NCBI RefSeq assembly: GCF_000220395.1
Contig: NW_004086063.1
Location: forward strand, 79,684 to 143,683
Reading direction: 5' to 3'
Length of the DNA stretch: 64,000 nt
Origin: Ichthyophthirius multifiliis
Taxonomy: Eukaryota; Ciliophora; Oligohymenophorea; Hymenostomatida
Each line of letters opens with the position of its first letter. Within the stretch, counting starts at the first letter, position 1. Shown piece after piece: positions 23,403-35,682 of the stretch. The notes beneath the pieces were generated by a model that saw nothing but the letters and a program-made list of their open reading frames with translations, ran no database searches and was not told where the DNA came from. The position numbers were made by a program, and so were the translations under genes.

Positions 23403-26235
23403 ATGTCATATAATTTAGATAAAAAATTAACCCTTCCAGTAATAGATTACAAAACTTTAAAGAAAGAAGATTCTGAAAATTATAATTTTATAAAAGAACA
23501 AAAAAAGCCAAGATAATCAACTAAAGAAATATAAATAATAGATACAGTATTTAAAATTATATTATAAATTTTTAAAAGATTTATAATTAAAACAAGTAAG
23601 ATTTATAGGCACAAATTTTAAATTTAAAAAAAGAATTAGATTAAAGAAATTAAAGTATCATTTAAATGCAAAGAAACTTTGAGAGCTTAAGCTTACTGCT
23701 AAAAAATGAAAAATCTGAAAATCAAAGACTTAAAAATGAAACATAACAATCAAGAGATTAAAATATAAACTATACTATACAAATAAAAGATTTGGAATAA
23801 TAAATATTAAATTTATAAAATATAAATTAGAAAAAGTAATTAGAAAATGAAAATTCTATAAACAAATTGTCTTAAATGAACAGGCTTACATTAGATTTAT
23901 AAACAGCTTAAAAAAAAAATTAAGAATTAGAAAAAATAGTAGAATAAAAGACAATTTAAATAATAGACTTAAATGCTTAAATTAAAGAATATAACACCCA
24001 ATTTATTAGATTTCAATAAACGGAAAAAAACTTAGGAAAACAATTTTAAAATTTGAGTGAATAAAATTCATAACTAGAGAATCAAATAAAAAATTTAAAT
24101 GTAAATTTAAAAAATAAATATTTAAAAAATATAATTATTTTATCCAATGTTTAATATAATTTTATTAAGTTAATAATAAATGAAAATTATAATTAAAACA
24201 AAATTTAATATAACATATAAAATATTATTCTAATTAGTTTAATATTATTTTATTAATAATTAATTAACTTTTTCGTATTTTTTTTTTGAAATTATATGAA
24301 TTAAATCATTTGAATAAAATAAACTTCTTCTTTTTTTAAAAAAATAAATAAATATTATTTATATAATAAATATTTTTTAGAAATATACTAAATTTTTAAT
24401 AAATAGGATGAAAAAACATAAAATTAAAATGAAATTTAAAATTTAAATCAAAATATTGATATTTTATATAAAAAACTGAACTAAATATAAACGAATAATA
24501 ATGATGAACAAGAATTAAAAGATAATTTTATTTCTTAAGAAAAAAATCTTAAAAAAGAAATTTAATAGCTTAAATAAAATTAAGCAGATCTTTTAATATA
24601 ATTAAAAAAATTAGAAAATGTGCATGATAGTTAATAAACATTATTAAAATTAAAAACATCGACTGAATAATCATAAAAATAAGAAATTTAAAATCTTAAG
24701 CAACAAATAAAAGATTCCTAAGTATAATAATATATCTATAATAATATTGTATCAAAAATTTATTAATAAAAGAATATAACTTTAATTAAAATTTTACATA
24801 CTCTTTAATTTTTTTAAAACAAAAATAAAGATATTTATAAAATTTAATTTCAAAGTAATATTCTTTTGTAAATATATATTTTATTTTTGAGGGGGGGGGG
24901 GGGAATATGCATGAATATTTTTATTTGAAACTTTTTTTTTTAAAAAAAAATAGGATTAAATAGAATAATTAAAAGAATAATAATAAAATTGTAAATGCCT
25001 ACAATATTCGAATCTAATAGATAATTTCGAAAGAATGAAAAAAATATGTTAAGATGATATAATATTAATGTCTAAATTTGAGTAAATTAATAATCAAGAG
25101 ATTTGTAAATAATTAAAACAAAACTGCAAAATCTTATCAAATGAAATTGAAGAACTTAATTTTAAGCTTAAAACAGCCAACTAAGATATTGAAAAACTAA
25201 TAAGTCAGAAAAATGAATTAGTATCTTAAAAAAATAAATTAATACAAGAGTTAGAAAGTAAACTTTAATTAAAAGAAAATGAATTAGATACATTAAAAAT
25301 AAAATTTTATTAAAGCTCTTCTGTTTAAGACACATTTAAATAAGAAAAATAAAATTTTAATTATTTATTACAATAAAAAGATTAAATTATTATAAGATTA
25401 GAATAAGAATTAAATGAAAATTAATTCTAGACATAAAATATATAATTATAATATAATATTTTATAAAATAAAAATAAATAATTAGATTAATAATATAGCG
25501 AAATTTAAAATCAACTGCAATAATGTTAAAGTGAAAATTAAAATCTTTAGAATTAGTATAATTTATTAAATGATTCAGAAACTAAAAATTAATAAGATCA
25601 TTAAAACATGAAAAATTAAATTTCTTAACTAAAATTAAGAATGTAATAGGCTAATGAAAATGCATAATCTTTAGATGAAAGTCATAACTAAGTATAAAAC
25701 TTATTATTAAAAAAAGATAAAGAATTAAATGAATTAAAAATAATAAATGAAGAAAAGTAAAATTTACTTGAAAATGGCAATAAAAATTTATAAAATCTTT
25801 AAGATTAATTAAATAAAATTTAAAAAGAAGTAGAATATATATATGTATATTTTTATATAATTCTCTTTTTAGAATTAATCATAATAAGAATAAATTTAAA
25901 AACAATAAAGTGAAAATTAAAGTAATGAAATAATAAATAAATAAAATAATATATGTTTATTAATTATAAATTAAAATTTTAGTTGTTTAAAGTTAACTTT
26001 ATAAGTGTTAATTAGATGTCAAGATACTTTAATAGAAGTTAGCATCTTCTGAATAAACAATTTAAGAACTAGTAATTGCAATATTTTTCAATTTAATTAA
26101 TTAAAATATTATTTTAAATAGAATCCTTAAAAGATGAAATAATAAATAGAAGATCAAAAAGGAAGAGAGTAAATAATGCAGAGTACTATAGCTAAAATTA
26201 CAAATGCTATTGTAAAATTTATAAATAAATAGATA

Positions 26236-26268
<33 letters not shown>

Positions 26269-26591
26269 TTATTTATTTATATATATATACATATATATAT
26301 ATATATCTATAAATATTATTTTCTTTCAATTAATTATTTTATAATCTAAAGTAAGCAGCAGAAATTTAATTTTCTTGTAATTATTGTATGGAGACATTAT
26401 AAGAACCTTTAACATGTATCCCATGTGGCCATAATTATTGTACCAAATGTGATAAAGGTTATTAAGATTATTGTGTAGAATGCAAAAAAAAAGAACCTTG
26501 TTAATTATTCGTAAATAAAAGATTAGATACAATTATAGGAAACTATAATTATATTGCACTTACATTATAAACAATAAAAAATATATATTGA
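23403..26591 (+). CDS. Long coiled-coil protein with C-terminal RING finger (putative E3 ligase)
   Basis: Starts MSYNLDKKLTLPVIDYKTLK. First intron 23547-23578. What follows is roughly 700 residues of coiled coil (for example LENENSINKLSQMNRL, ELDTLKIKFYQSS and NQISQLKLRMQQANENAQS), interrupted by several introns. One of these, ending at 24952, contains a run of 13 G. The last exon gives a C3HC4-type RING: FSCNYCMETLQEPLTC, IPCGHNYCTKCDKGYQDYC and VECKKKEPC, then NKRLDTIIGNYN, the usual helix after a RING. RING proteins recruit ubiquitin-conjugating enzymes. A coiled coil with a terminal RING recalls Bre1 and TRIM-like designs, but no family can be named. Exon borders between 25850 and 26330 are approximate. 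Confidence 0.75.
24891..24903 (+). repeat. Run of 13 G
   Basis: Thirteen consecutive G lie within an intron of the coiled-coil/RING gene and are followed 27 nt later by a T10-A9 junction. In DNA this poor in G+C such a run is exceptional. Confidence 0.9.
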
Positions 26592-28834
26592 TTGTTATTA
26601 AAAATAAAATATTATATAATTAATTAATTTTATATATTTTTAATATTGTTTTAAATCATTTTCTATTCAATATAGATAATTTTAAAATTATTTTTTAGAG
26701 TTAAATAATTAAGCATGAATCTATAAAATAATTAAATTCATATTAATAAATTTAAATTAAATAATAAAATTACAAAAAATAAAAAATACTTTCCTTTGTA
26801 TTTTAAATGGGATATTTATAGAAATTTTAGATTTTTCTAACAAAGCTTAAACTAAATTATTTAATCTTTAAAATATATTTTTTAAATAAAAATTAATTAA
26901 TAAAATAATCATATGATAAAACTAAATACAAATATAAAAATTACATTAAGAAGTAAAATCTTATTTTTTTAAATAAGATATGAAAATATTTTTTAAATAA
27001 TTATGAAATGTAATTATATTTTATTTATTATTTTAAAAAAAAACTTCTTAATTTTTTTTTTTAAGTTTTAAGTTTTTAAGTAAAAGTTAATTGAAATCTT
27101 GAAAATAATGATATATTATTTAAATGTAATAATAATTCTTTATAAAAATTAATAATTATTAATTAAATATATTTAAAAGTATAAAAAAAAAATAAACTAA
27201 TATTTAGATTTATTTAAAATAAAGTGTTTTCTAATATATAAATATATTTTAATGTTTAATTAATATATTCATTTTTTAATAAATAATTATAATTAATTTT
27301 ATCTTTTACAAAAATTAAATTCGATTGATTAAATTCTAAATTCCAAAAACTTCAAAAAGAGTGATTTTTAATTTATAATGTTTATGATGAATATAAATAT
27401 TTAATAATTTCTAGCTCAATATTCTTAAAATGATACAAATATACTTAATACTATCTTTTTTTAATAAATTTAATAATTTTTTATTAAAATACAAAAAAAA
27501 TTTACATATTTATTTTTTTATTATTTATAAATAAAATTTAACTAAACCTTTTTATAAACAAAAGCATTTTTGATACAAAATTTCTATAATTAACAAAGTT
27601 TAAATTATTAATTTATTAAAAAAATATATATATATAAAAAAAATTCTATGTTTGTCATTTTATAAAATAAATGAAAAAAAATATATATTTATAAAAGAAT
27701 ATAATCATTATTTATTAAATTTTTATTTAGTTAATTTATCATATATTATTTACAATTTGTTTTGTAATTTTATAATGATAAAATATAATTTTTTATTTCT
27801 ATAATTCGTCTTTTTTTATGATTTTATAACACTTATCTTATTATCTTACATTAATATTTTTATAACATTTAAAAATACTAATATAATTTATATTATATTT
27901 TTACACTTTTTTCACCTCTTTTATATATAATTTTATGAATGAAAAAATTTCTTGAAGTAAATTTAAAACAAAAATAAGAAATTTAGAAAGAAGATAATAG
28001 TAAAAAATGATTAAATTTAATATTATCATAACATTAAATATAATAATGAATAAAATTATATAAATTTGAAAATTATAAAAAGAAATGATATAATATATAA
28101 AATTTAATTAATAAAAAAAAATAAAAAGAAGAAAAAAATTTTTTTATTGTCTTATATATATAAATATTATTATTTTATAAAAATAATATATATTAGAAAA
28201 TAAAATTAAAAAAATATATCAATTAATAATATATATTTTTTTAAATAATATGATTTGAAAATTATATTTTATATTAAATAGGTATTAATATATTTAAAAA
28301 AATATTAAAAATTAATTTCTATTATATTGATAAATAGAAATTAAAAAAACTTTCAAATATATATATTAATTATAATATATATAAATAATCATTTAAATAA
28401 AATGTTAACATATTTAATCTTTTTTTTAAAAAAAAATATTTATTAAATATAAAAGTAATTTTTTTAATCAAATTAAATTACAAAATCTAAAATAAAATAT
28501 CTTTTGATAATTTATTTTGAATATTTGTATTATTAAAACAAAAGAATATATAAGAAAAATATTTATTCAAAATATTAAAATAATATTCTTTATATTTTTC
28601 TTATATATATATTTATTTTATCTAATTTTTAAATTTTTCATAATATATAAAATTTATAATTATATCTAATGAAATATTTATATTGCCAATATTTTAAGCT
28701 ATTAATAATATTAAATGCATTTTAAAAGAGCATATGTATGTAAATTATATAATTAGATGACCTTTATATATCATATTAGTAATAATAAATATTGAAGCTA
28801 AATGATAAAAAAAGTTATAATCAAGAATAAAAAT
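26592..28834. other. AT-rich intergenic desert, 2.2 kb
   Basis: The second longest gene-free stretch. Long A/T runs and a T8-A9 junction near 28421-28438. No coding frame, RNA gene or repeat family identified. Confidence 0.55.
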
Positions 28835-30942
28835 ATGATTTATTATATTAGTTAAATAATATCAATGATTATTTCTATATCAATTTTACAAAATACGGCA
28901 ACTAGATTTAAAAATTTTAAGATTAAAATTAAATTTTATAAAATATTAATTACCAAAATGTTGTAATCAAAAATATTAAAGACATTAAAGAAGATTGCTG
29001 AATTGAATAATAATAATATAAATAATTAAAAATATAATAATTATAATATATAGAAATTATATTAAGCAATATTTTAGTGATATAAAATAAATACTATTAC
29101 ATTAATAACAAATTATAATTAATTACAATAAATGAAAATTTGGAAATTATAAAAGATATTCTTACTTTTTAAGATATAGATATTAATAAAAAAGATATAT
29201 ACATTTAAATTTTTCATTCTATAGATAACATTTTTTTATTATATAACCAAGCAATTTATATTATTTAAGAGAGTAAAGTTTAATTAATCAAATACTTTAA
29301 GGATATTATAAAAATAGATATTTATTAAAATTTAATTTTTTTACATTAAAAAGATAACGTTCTAAAAATATATTTAATAATAAGTCAAAACAACTAATTT
29401 TTAATTAAATTACATAAATCTTTATAAAAAATTATAAAATATACTATTCCCAGCCATTTTATACAAGAAAAAACTAAAATTGAGTTAGATGAAATTTATT
29501 TCTATTATATAAATGACTAAATTTTGTATTAACATTATATTGAAAACGATAAACTTGAATAGAGATGGAAATTAATATCCTATAATGAAATTTTAGACTT
29601 TAAAATTTTTTAAAATAACCTTATGATTATAACTATAAATAATGAAAATTATGGTTATATAGAATATAATATAGATTAAAACAATAATTAATAATTTATT
29701 GATTCTAATTCAAATTAAGAAAATTATTAAAATCTTAATATTATAAAATAAGAACAAAACTGGATTTAAAATTTAACTGATTATAAAATTGATAAAAATA
29801 GTATGTATTTTATAACAAAGAGTGGAATCTATATTGTCAAATTATAAGTAGGAAAATATTTCATTAATAATGGAAATAATAAATATTTTCAATAAATTAA
29901 TAACATACTTTTTTATAATATGATCAATAAAACAAATATATTTATAGTAAAATAAAAAAAATAAAACTAATTTTCATTAAATATTTATTAATTTTAAGAA
30001 CCTTAATTATATCTATATTGTTAATTTGATAGTAAAGTTTAATATTAAATTGAATACTATAGTAATGATTGTAATTAATATGGAGATATATAAATATAGC
30101 TAAATTAAACATGTGTATACAAATAAAATATATATATTGATTATTTTTAAATTTCTTATTTAAGCAATTTATAAGTATTTTATATAACATTAGCATTTTA
30201 ATTTATATTATTCTTATTTGTCTTACAATTAATTATCAGAAAAATAATTAAATTAAGAAAGAAATTCACTTAATAGGTAGAATGTGTTTAATAATTAAAA
30301 AAAAATCACTAATAAAGCTAAAAACTCAAATTGATATAATAAAAATTATAAAATAAATTATAAACATTAGGAACTTCTCATAACAAATCTTTACAATAAA
30401 GTAGTACATTTTATTTAAAAAAAGACATAGCTGTAAAAGACGATTAATATATTAAAAGTAATTATATAGATGAATTAAATAATATTTCTAATTAAAGTAA
30501 TTCTACATCTGTAACTTAAAATAATGTTTTGTCCAATTGTAATTCATTATCCTAAAATAATAAAATTATAGAAAATATTAAAATATAAATGATTTCTCCT
30601 AAATATTAAATTGACTAAAACAATATTATTTATGAAACTGAAAGTGATAAAAAGTGTACAACTAGAGGCGTTGAAATTTATTAATTTTAAGAATAATTAT
30701 AATCACCATCTGGTGGAACAAGAGGGAGTAATAATTTATTTATGTTTTAATAAAAAACTAGCATTTAAAATTCATAAAATGCAAACAATACTTCCATAAA
30801 TAATTAATTTAATAATTAAGTAAAAAGTCTTTAATAACCAAGCAACTCAAGTAGAAAATCATAAAGATAAATTGAATCTATTCAAGAAAAGGATGAAGAT
30901 AAAGAAGAAAAAAATACTACACAAAATAATTAAAAATAATGA
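28835..30942 (+). CDS. Single-pass type I membrane protein, unknown function
   Basis: The ATG at 28835 opens MIYYISQIISMIISISILQN, a convincing signal peptide. The main frame is open from about 29036 to the TGA at 30940. The join between the first block and this frame (around 29035-29090) is unresolved; an intron or a run-length error is likely. The ectodomain (about 400 residues) contains YYINDQILYQHYIEND, LEQRWKLISYNEILDF and NSMYFITKSGIYIVK, strand-like segments suggesting a beta-propeller or sandwich, with few Cys. A transmembrane helix FYITLAFQFILFLFVLQLII is at about 30175-30240, followed by a basic stop-transfer and a Q/N/S-rich cytoplasmic tail ending EEKNTTQNNQKQ. It is not one of the Cys-rich surface antigens of ciliates. 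Confidence 0.6.
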
Positions 30943-31869
30943 TAATTATGTATTTTTATTTAACTAAATATATTTTTTAAAATATTATATTGTATCAAAT
31001 GATAAAAACAATTATATTTTTACTATATATATAATTATTATTTTATAAAAATTATAATATATTATTTAATATCATTTCATTATTGTTTTATCTTTGTTTT
31101 TTTTTATTAATAATACAATATGACAATCTTTAAGATCTTAAATATTATTTAGTCTTTTATAACTTTCTTGAATAATTTATTTATTATTAATGTGTTTAAT
31201 TTATTTAAGTAAAATGATAATCTCATATAACTTTCTGTTTGTCTAGAAATATTTGTTTATGTTAAGCATTATTTCAAGTAAAAATAATTAATTAGCTGTA
31301 AGTTTACTTTATATTTTGAGTTAATTTAAAAGCAGTTTTAAAAATAATTTTTATAAAATCTATATATTTTTAAAGTTCAATTTTTTTTAATTTTTAATAA
31401 TTCGTATAAAAAGAATTAATTTATAATTTAATAGCAATTTTATTATAGTATTATGGTTTGTGAATTAATACTAATAAGAAGAAAAAAAAATCACAAATAT
31501 GAATTTAAAAAATATTGGATTATTTAATATTTAAAATTAGATTATTTTTTTTTTTTTTATAAAAAAAAATTAAATCATTAATGAGTGATTAAATATGAAT
31601 GCCTAATTAGAGTTATAAATAGATAAATTTAAAGGAAAAATAATAAACATTAATAAAAAATTGATTATCAAAAGATAGTCTACTGCTTTAATATAGTTTT
31701 CTTACAATAGGTTTTAAAATAAAAAAGTATGATATTGAAAAAGTTTCATATATAATGCTTACATAATATATATATATTATGAAAATTTTAAATAATTACA
31801 AATTTTGATAACTTAAATTTATAATAATAGCAAATTTGTATTAAAATAAAAATATTTTATATATAAATA

Positions 31870-31904
<35 letters not shown>

Positions 31905-31927
31905 TATATATATATATATATATATTA
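30943..31927 (-). other. Spacer with a probable last exon of the EF-hand gene
   Basis: Mostly AT-rich. On the minus strand, from an AG acceptor near 31298 to a TGA at 31074-31072, a frame reads NQLFLLEIMLNINKYFQTNR and then IIQESYKRLNNIQDLKDCHI. Its phase fits a donor near 31990 in the neighbouring EF-hand gene, so it may be that gene's final exon across an intron of about 690 nt. Confidence 0.35.
31873..31925. repeat. (TA)n microsatellite
   Basis: About 20 TA units, one C interruption, then another ten. It abuts the 3' end of the EF-hand gene frame. Confidence 0.85.
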
Positions 31928-33373
31928 TCATATATATATATTTATTTATTTTTTAGCTTCATTTAATAACTTATTTCCTTAACATTTTATGAATAGAAAC
32001 AGGTTAATAATCATTATAGTTTTGTAAAAATTATCATAGTTACTATTTTAAATTTAATATTTTTTAATTACTTTTTATAATAATAATTTGCTTTTATTAT
32101 TATCATCTGTTTATTTATATTATTAATACTCTTAGCTATTAAAAGACTATTAGATTAAATTCTAATTATTAGTTAGATTTGAAATATTTTTTAAATTTGT
32201 TTCAAATTACATGCTTATATGATTTCTATTATACCTATAACTTTTAAAACCTTAAGTCTTTAATTTTTTATTATTCTATATAATACTTTGTTATTCATAA
32301 TTATATTTTAGATAAGGTAATATTGATTATTTTTTTCTCTTTATTATCTATAAACTTTTTGAAATATTGTTTTATTGCCTTTTTTATTCTTATGAACTTT
32401 CATTAATCATTTCTTTTATTGTTCTTATCTTTTCTGAAAAAGATTTTTATGCAATTAGCTCACCTTATTTAGTAGCCTTTTATACAATATCATTAATTAA
32501 AATTTAAAATTAATTTTCATTAATTTAAATATTTTCATCAATTGTATTCTATTGTTTTTCAGGTGATTTACTATCTATTTGAGTATTTTTTCTTTTGTAA
32601 TTTAATTTGTATAACCTAAATTTATTATTTATGTCCTATTCATTTTTCTTATTATTTTTTTATTAAATTCCATTGGTAATTTTATTTAACCTAGTATTTT
32701 TATCAAATCTAAAAGTTTTATTAGGCCAATACTTTTTTCTTTTACCTTACAAAACAAAATAATATAAATAAAAATAAAATTTTAGAATTTTTTATACTAA
32801 AAATTAATTATCATATAAAAAATCTATTAAAAAATCATGATTAATTCTAAAAGATATATAAATTAATAAGTCTGTTAAAAATAAAGGCTTATAAATATAT
32901 TATTAGTAAATTTTAGCATTTTTAATCAACTAATCACCATATATCTTATTCGTTTGGATACTAAATGCTAGTTATTAAAATTCTTCTAAACTAAGAGATC
33001 CGTTTCTATTAATATTTACAATATTATATAATTAATGAAGTGCTTGAAAGCTTAAAGGAAGATCAAATTATTAACATAATCTATTAAAATCGTTTATACT
33101 GATTCCATCAGTTTTTAAGTATTGTATAATATCATAATATATATTTTATATTTAATTAGTTTATTATACATCTTTATTATCCCCAAATAATTAGTTTAAA
33201 TTTTTACTCATTTATCTTTTTTTTAACCAATTATTTGTAAAATCATTATGAAGTATATTATCTCTTTCATCTTCAATATTATGACTTATTTATTTATTCA
33301 TTTGTTACTGCTTGTATTTATCTATATTACTTTTTAAATTAATAAACCTTTTAATTGCTTAAGGGTGAGACAT
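31928..33373 (-). CDS. EF-hand-containing protein with charged C-terminal region
   Basis: Starts MSHPQAIKRFINLKSNIDKY. Residues near 100-175 hold an EF-hand pair: a degenerate first helix-loop (QYLKTDGISINDFNRLCQQF) and a second loop IVNINRNGSLSLEEFQQLAF. In the second the usual first Asp is Asn, so Ca2+ affinity may be low. After a probable intron between about 32750 and 32930 the frame continues with KKYWPNKTFRFDKNTRLN and a long Q/N/K-rich region with coiled-coil segments (EKIRTIKEMINESSQEQ). No other domain is recognised. EF-hand proteins with long coiled tails are frequent among ciliate basal-body and cortical components, but this is only suggestive. The end given is the first in-frame TGA; an extra 3' exon at 31072-31297 is possible. 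Confidence 0.6.
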
Positions 33374-34107
33374 TTACTATGACTAGTTTTTTAAAAAACT
33401 TTAATCTAGTTACTTTTAGTACTAAGGAAGTATTTTATTTTTGTATATTTAATCTAATTAATACTTATTATTTGTTAAGATTTACATATTTCAATATTAT
33501 TTTTTATTTTGATTTATAAATTTAATTATTTACTACTTTTTAATAAATTAAAATAAAATAATTATTTCTTTTAATTTTAATATCATAAATATAAATTTTA
33601 TTTATTTGTAATTTAATCATATAATAATTTTTATTTGTGTGATTTAATAAAAAAAAAACCTTTATTTTAAAATAAAAATATATCTAGTTAATTTATAATA
33701 TACTATTTATTATTAATTTTTAAAATAAGTAAAATAATAAAAAACAATATTAAGTTTATTTTTGATAAAAATTACATAAATTAATAAGTTAAATATTTTA
33801 TTATTTTAAAATAAAATCTATAAATAAATGTATTTTGTTTATTTTCAATAAAACTAAATTTTACCTTGAAATTAACTTTTTATAATAGTATATTCTATAA
33901 TAAACAATCAAAGATTAACCTAAAATATTTACAAACTAATATCATTTTATTTACAAATTAATATCATTTTAAAATAAAAAATGTTTTTTAAACTATAAAT
34001 TATATTTTATAAAGTAAAAACTAAATATTCAATTTTTTAATATTATTTAAAATATAAAATTAATTAAAAAAAAATAACTTTTTTATAAATTAAAATATAT
34101 TATAAAA
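33374..34107. other. AT-rich intergenic region, divergent promoters
   Basis: Spacer between two divergent genes. A short direct repeat, ATTTACAAATTAATATCATTTTA-like, occurs twice near 33925-33972. Nothing else is seen. Confidence 0.5.
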
Positions 34108-35256
34108 ATGGCTGAAACAGAAGAAAAACCTTTTTTATTTGTTCCATCTGATGGTTCCGAAAGAACAATTAGAAATTTCGATGGAAAAGCTAAAGCAGAA
34201 TTTTCAAATGGTGATATATATGAAGGAAATTATAAAAATGGATTAAAAAATGGATATGGTGTTTATGAATATTTATCAAAAATTGAAAACGTTCCAAACG
34301 ATACATATAAAGGTAATTTCGTTGGAAATTAAAAAACGGAATTGGAATAATGACTTATTAATATCCTGAAGAAAAAAAAGAAGAATATTATGGTATAAAT
34401 ACTATTGTAAAATTTAATTTTTTTTAAAAAAAATAGGTGAATGGAAAAATGATAAAAAACATGGAGAAGGAAGATATACTTATATAAATGGAGATGTATA
34501 TAGTGGATAATGGTAAAATGGTAAAAAACATGGATAAGGAACCTATCTTTTTTGCAAAACCCAAATGAGAGTAATAATAATAAAAAATTATTGAAATAAA
34601 CATATATTATTTATTTATATTTTTTTTTGTAATCTTTTTTTTTAAAAAAAAATAAAAACTCAATCAAAAAATAAAAAGACCTATACACATTTTTTTGATG
34701 ATTGAGTTTTAAAAAAAAATATTACAGAATAAAAAAAAAAATAGCAATATGAAAAATTAATATACAATTATATATAGATTTAAAAAATAAGATTATAAAA
34801 CTAAAATAATTAATATATTTATTTTATATTATATAAATAAAGCTTAAAGGTATTTGGCATGAAAATAAATTATAATCTGGATAATGGATATATCCAAATG
34901 GAAATTTTTACGAAGGCAAATTTGAACATAACAAGCCTTAAGGAAATGGTACATTATTTATATAAATTACTCTAAAAACATATTTTTTTAAATTTAATAT
35001 AATATCTTTAATAGGAATTTGGAATCTTAATCATAAGAATTAAGTTATAGGCAAGTATATATAAACAAAAGTACCTGCTAGAGAAGATGCAGTAATAAGT
35101 TATATTTTTATTTATTTATAATATTTTTTTTAAATAGAAAAACAGAAATTAGTTAAATCTAAAACTTAAATGGGAAGAATAGAAAGAATAATTACTAATT
35201 TGAATTATTATTAAATATTATAAAGCCTAAAAAATATAAAATCAATAATAATATGA
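34108..35256 (+). CDS. MORN-repeat protein
   Basis: Starts MAETEEKPFLFVPSDGSERT. MORN repeats (YxGxxxxGxxxGxG) are plain: GDIYEGNYKNGLKNGYGVY, TYKGNFVGNQ, then GEWKNDKKHGEGRYTY, GDVYSGQWQNGKKHGQGTY and GNFYEGKFEHNKPQGNG. Introns: 34393-34436, about 34571-34848, about 34949-35014 and a final one near 35095-35138. The frame slips at the A run 34331-34336, healed by one extra A. MORN repeats bind phosphoinositides or act as flat scaffolds, and in ciliates are common in cortical and ciliary proteins such as radial-spoke heads. The C-terminal exon is K/Q-rich. The second intron holds a long inverted repeat. Confidence 0.85.
34651..34715. repeat. Inverted repeat (hairpin) in a MORN-gene intron
   Basis: The left arm AAAACTCAATCAAAAAA and right arm TTTTTTGATGATTGAGTTTT pair with one 3-nt bulge around a loop of about 25 nt. 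Outer GTAAT/ATTAC ends extend the symmetry. Confidence 0.7.
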
Positions 35257-35355
35257 ATATTTATCATTATATAAAATTGTCAATTATATTGATTTATATA
35301 AATTATAAATTTAAATATTATAACATTCTGGTTAGCATATATATTTTTTTTAAAA

Positions 35356-35394
<39 letters not shown>

Positions 35395-35682
35395 TAAATA
35401 TTTATCTATTATATATGTTTTAAATTTTTTTATTTGTATTACTAAAAGTGATAGTGATTCGGTTACAAGTTTTATGATTGTAATTTTTTATTAATTCATT
35501 AAAACATAATAAAATTTTAATCTATAGTGAAATAAATAAATAAAAATTAATAATTTATATTTATTATTAAGTATAATTAAATATATATAAATAATAGAAT
35601 TAAATATTTATTTTTATTATTTATTAAAACATTATTTAAATAATAATTGCAATTTTAATATTATATTTATAATATAATAAAA
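35257..35682. other. AT-rich spacer with (TA)n
   Basis: Contains TA runs around 35356-35395. No gene seen. Confidence 0.5.

Noticed and set aside
29036-29050. In-frame TGA after GAT TGC as a second selenocysteine codon
   Set aside because: No selenoprotein family match, no SECIS-like hairpin recognised after the gene, and the region is at an unresolved exon junction.
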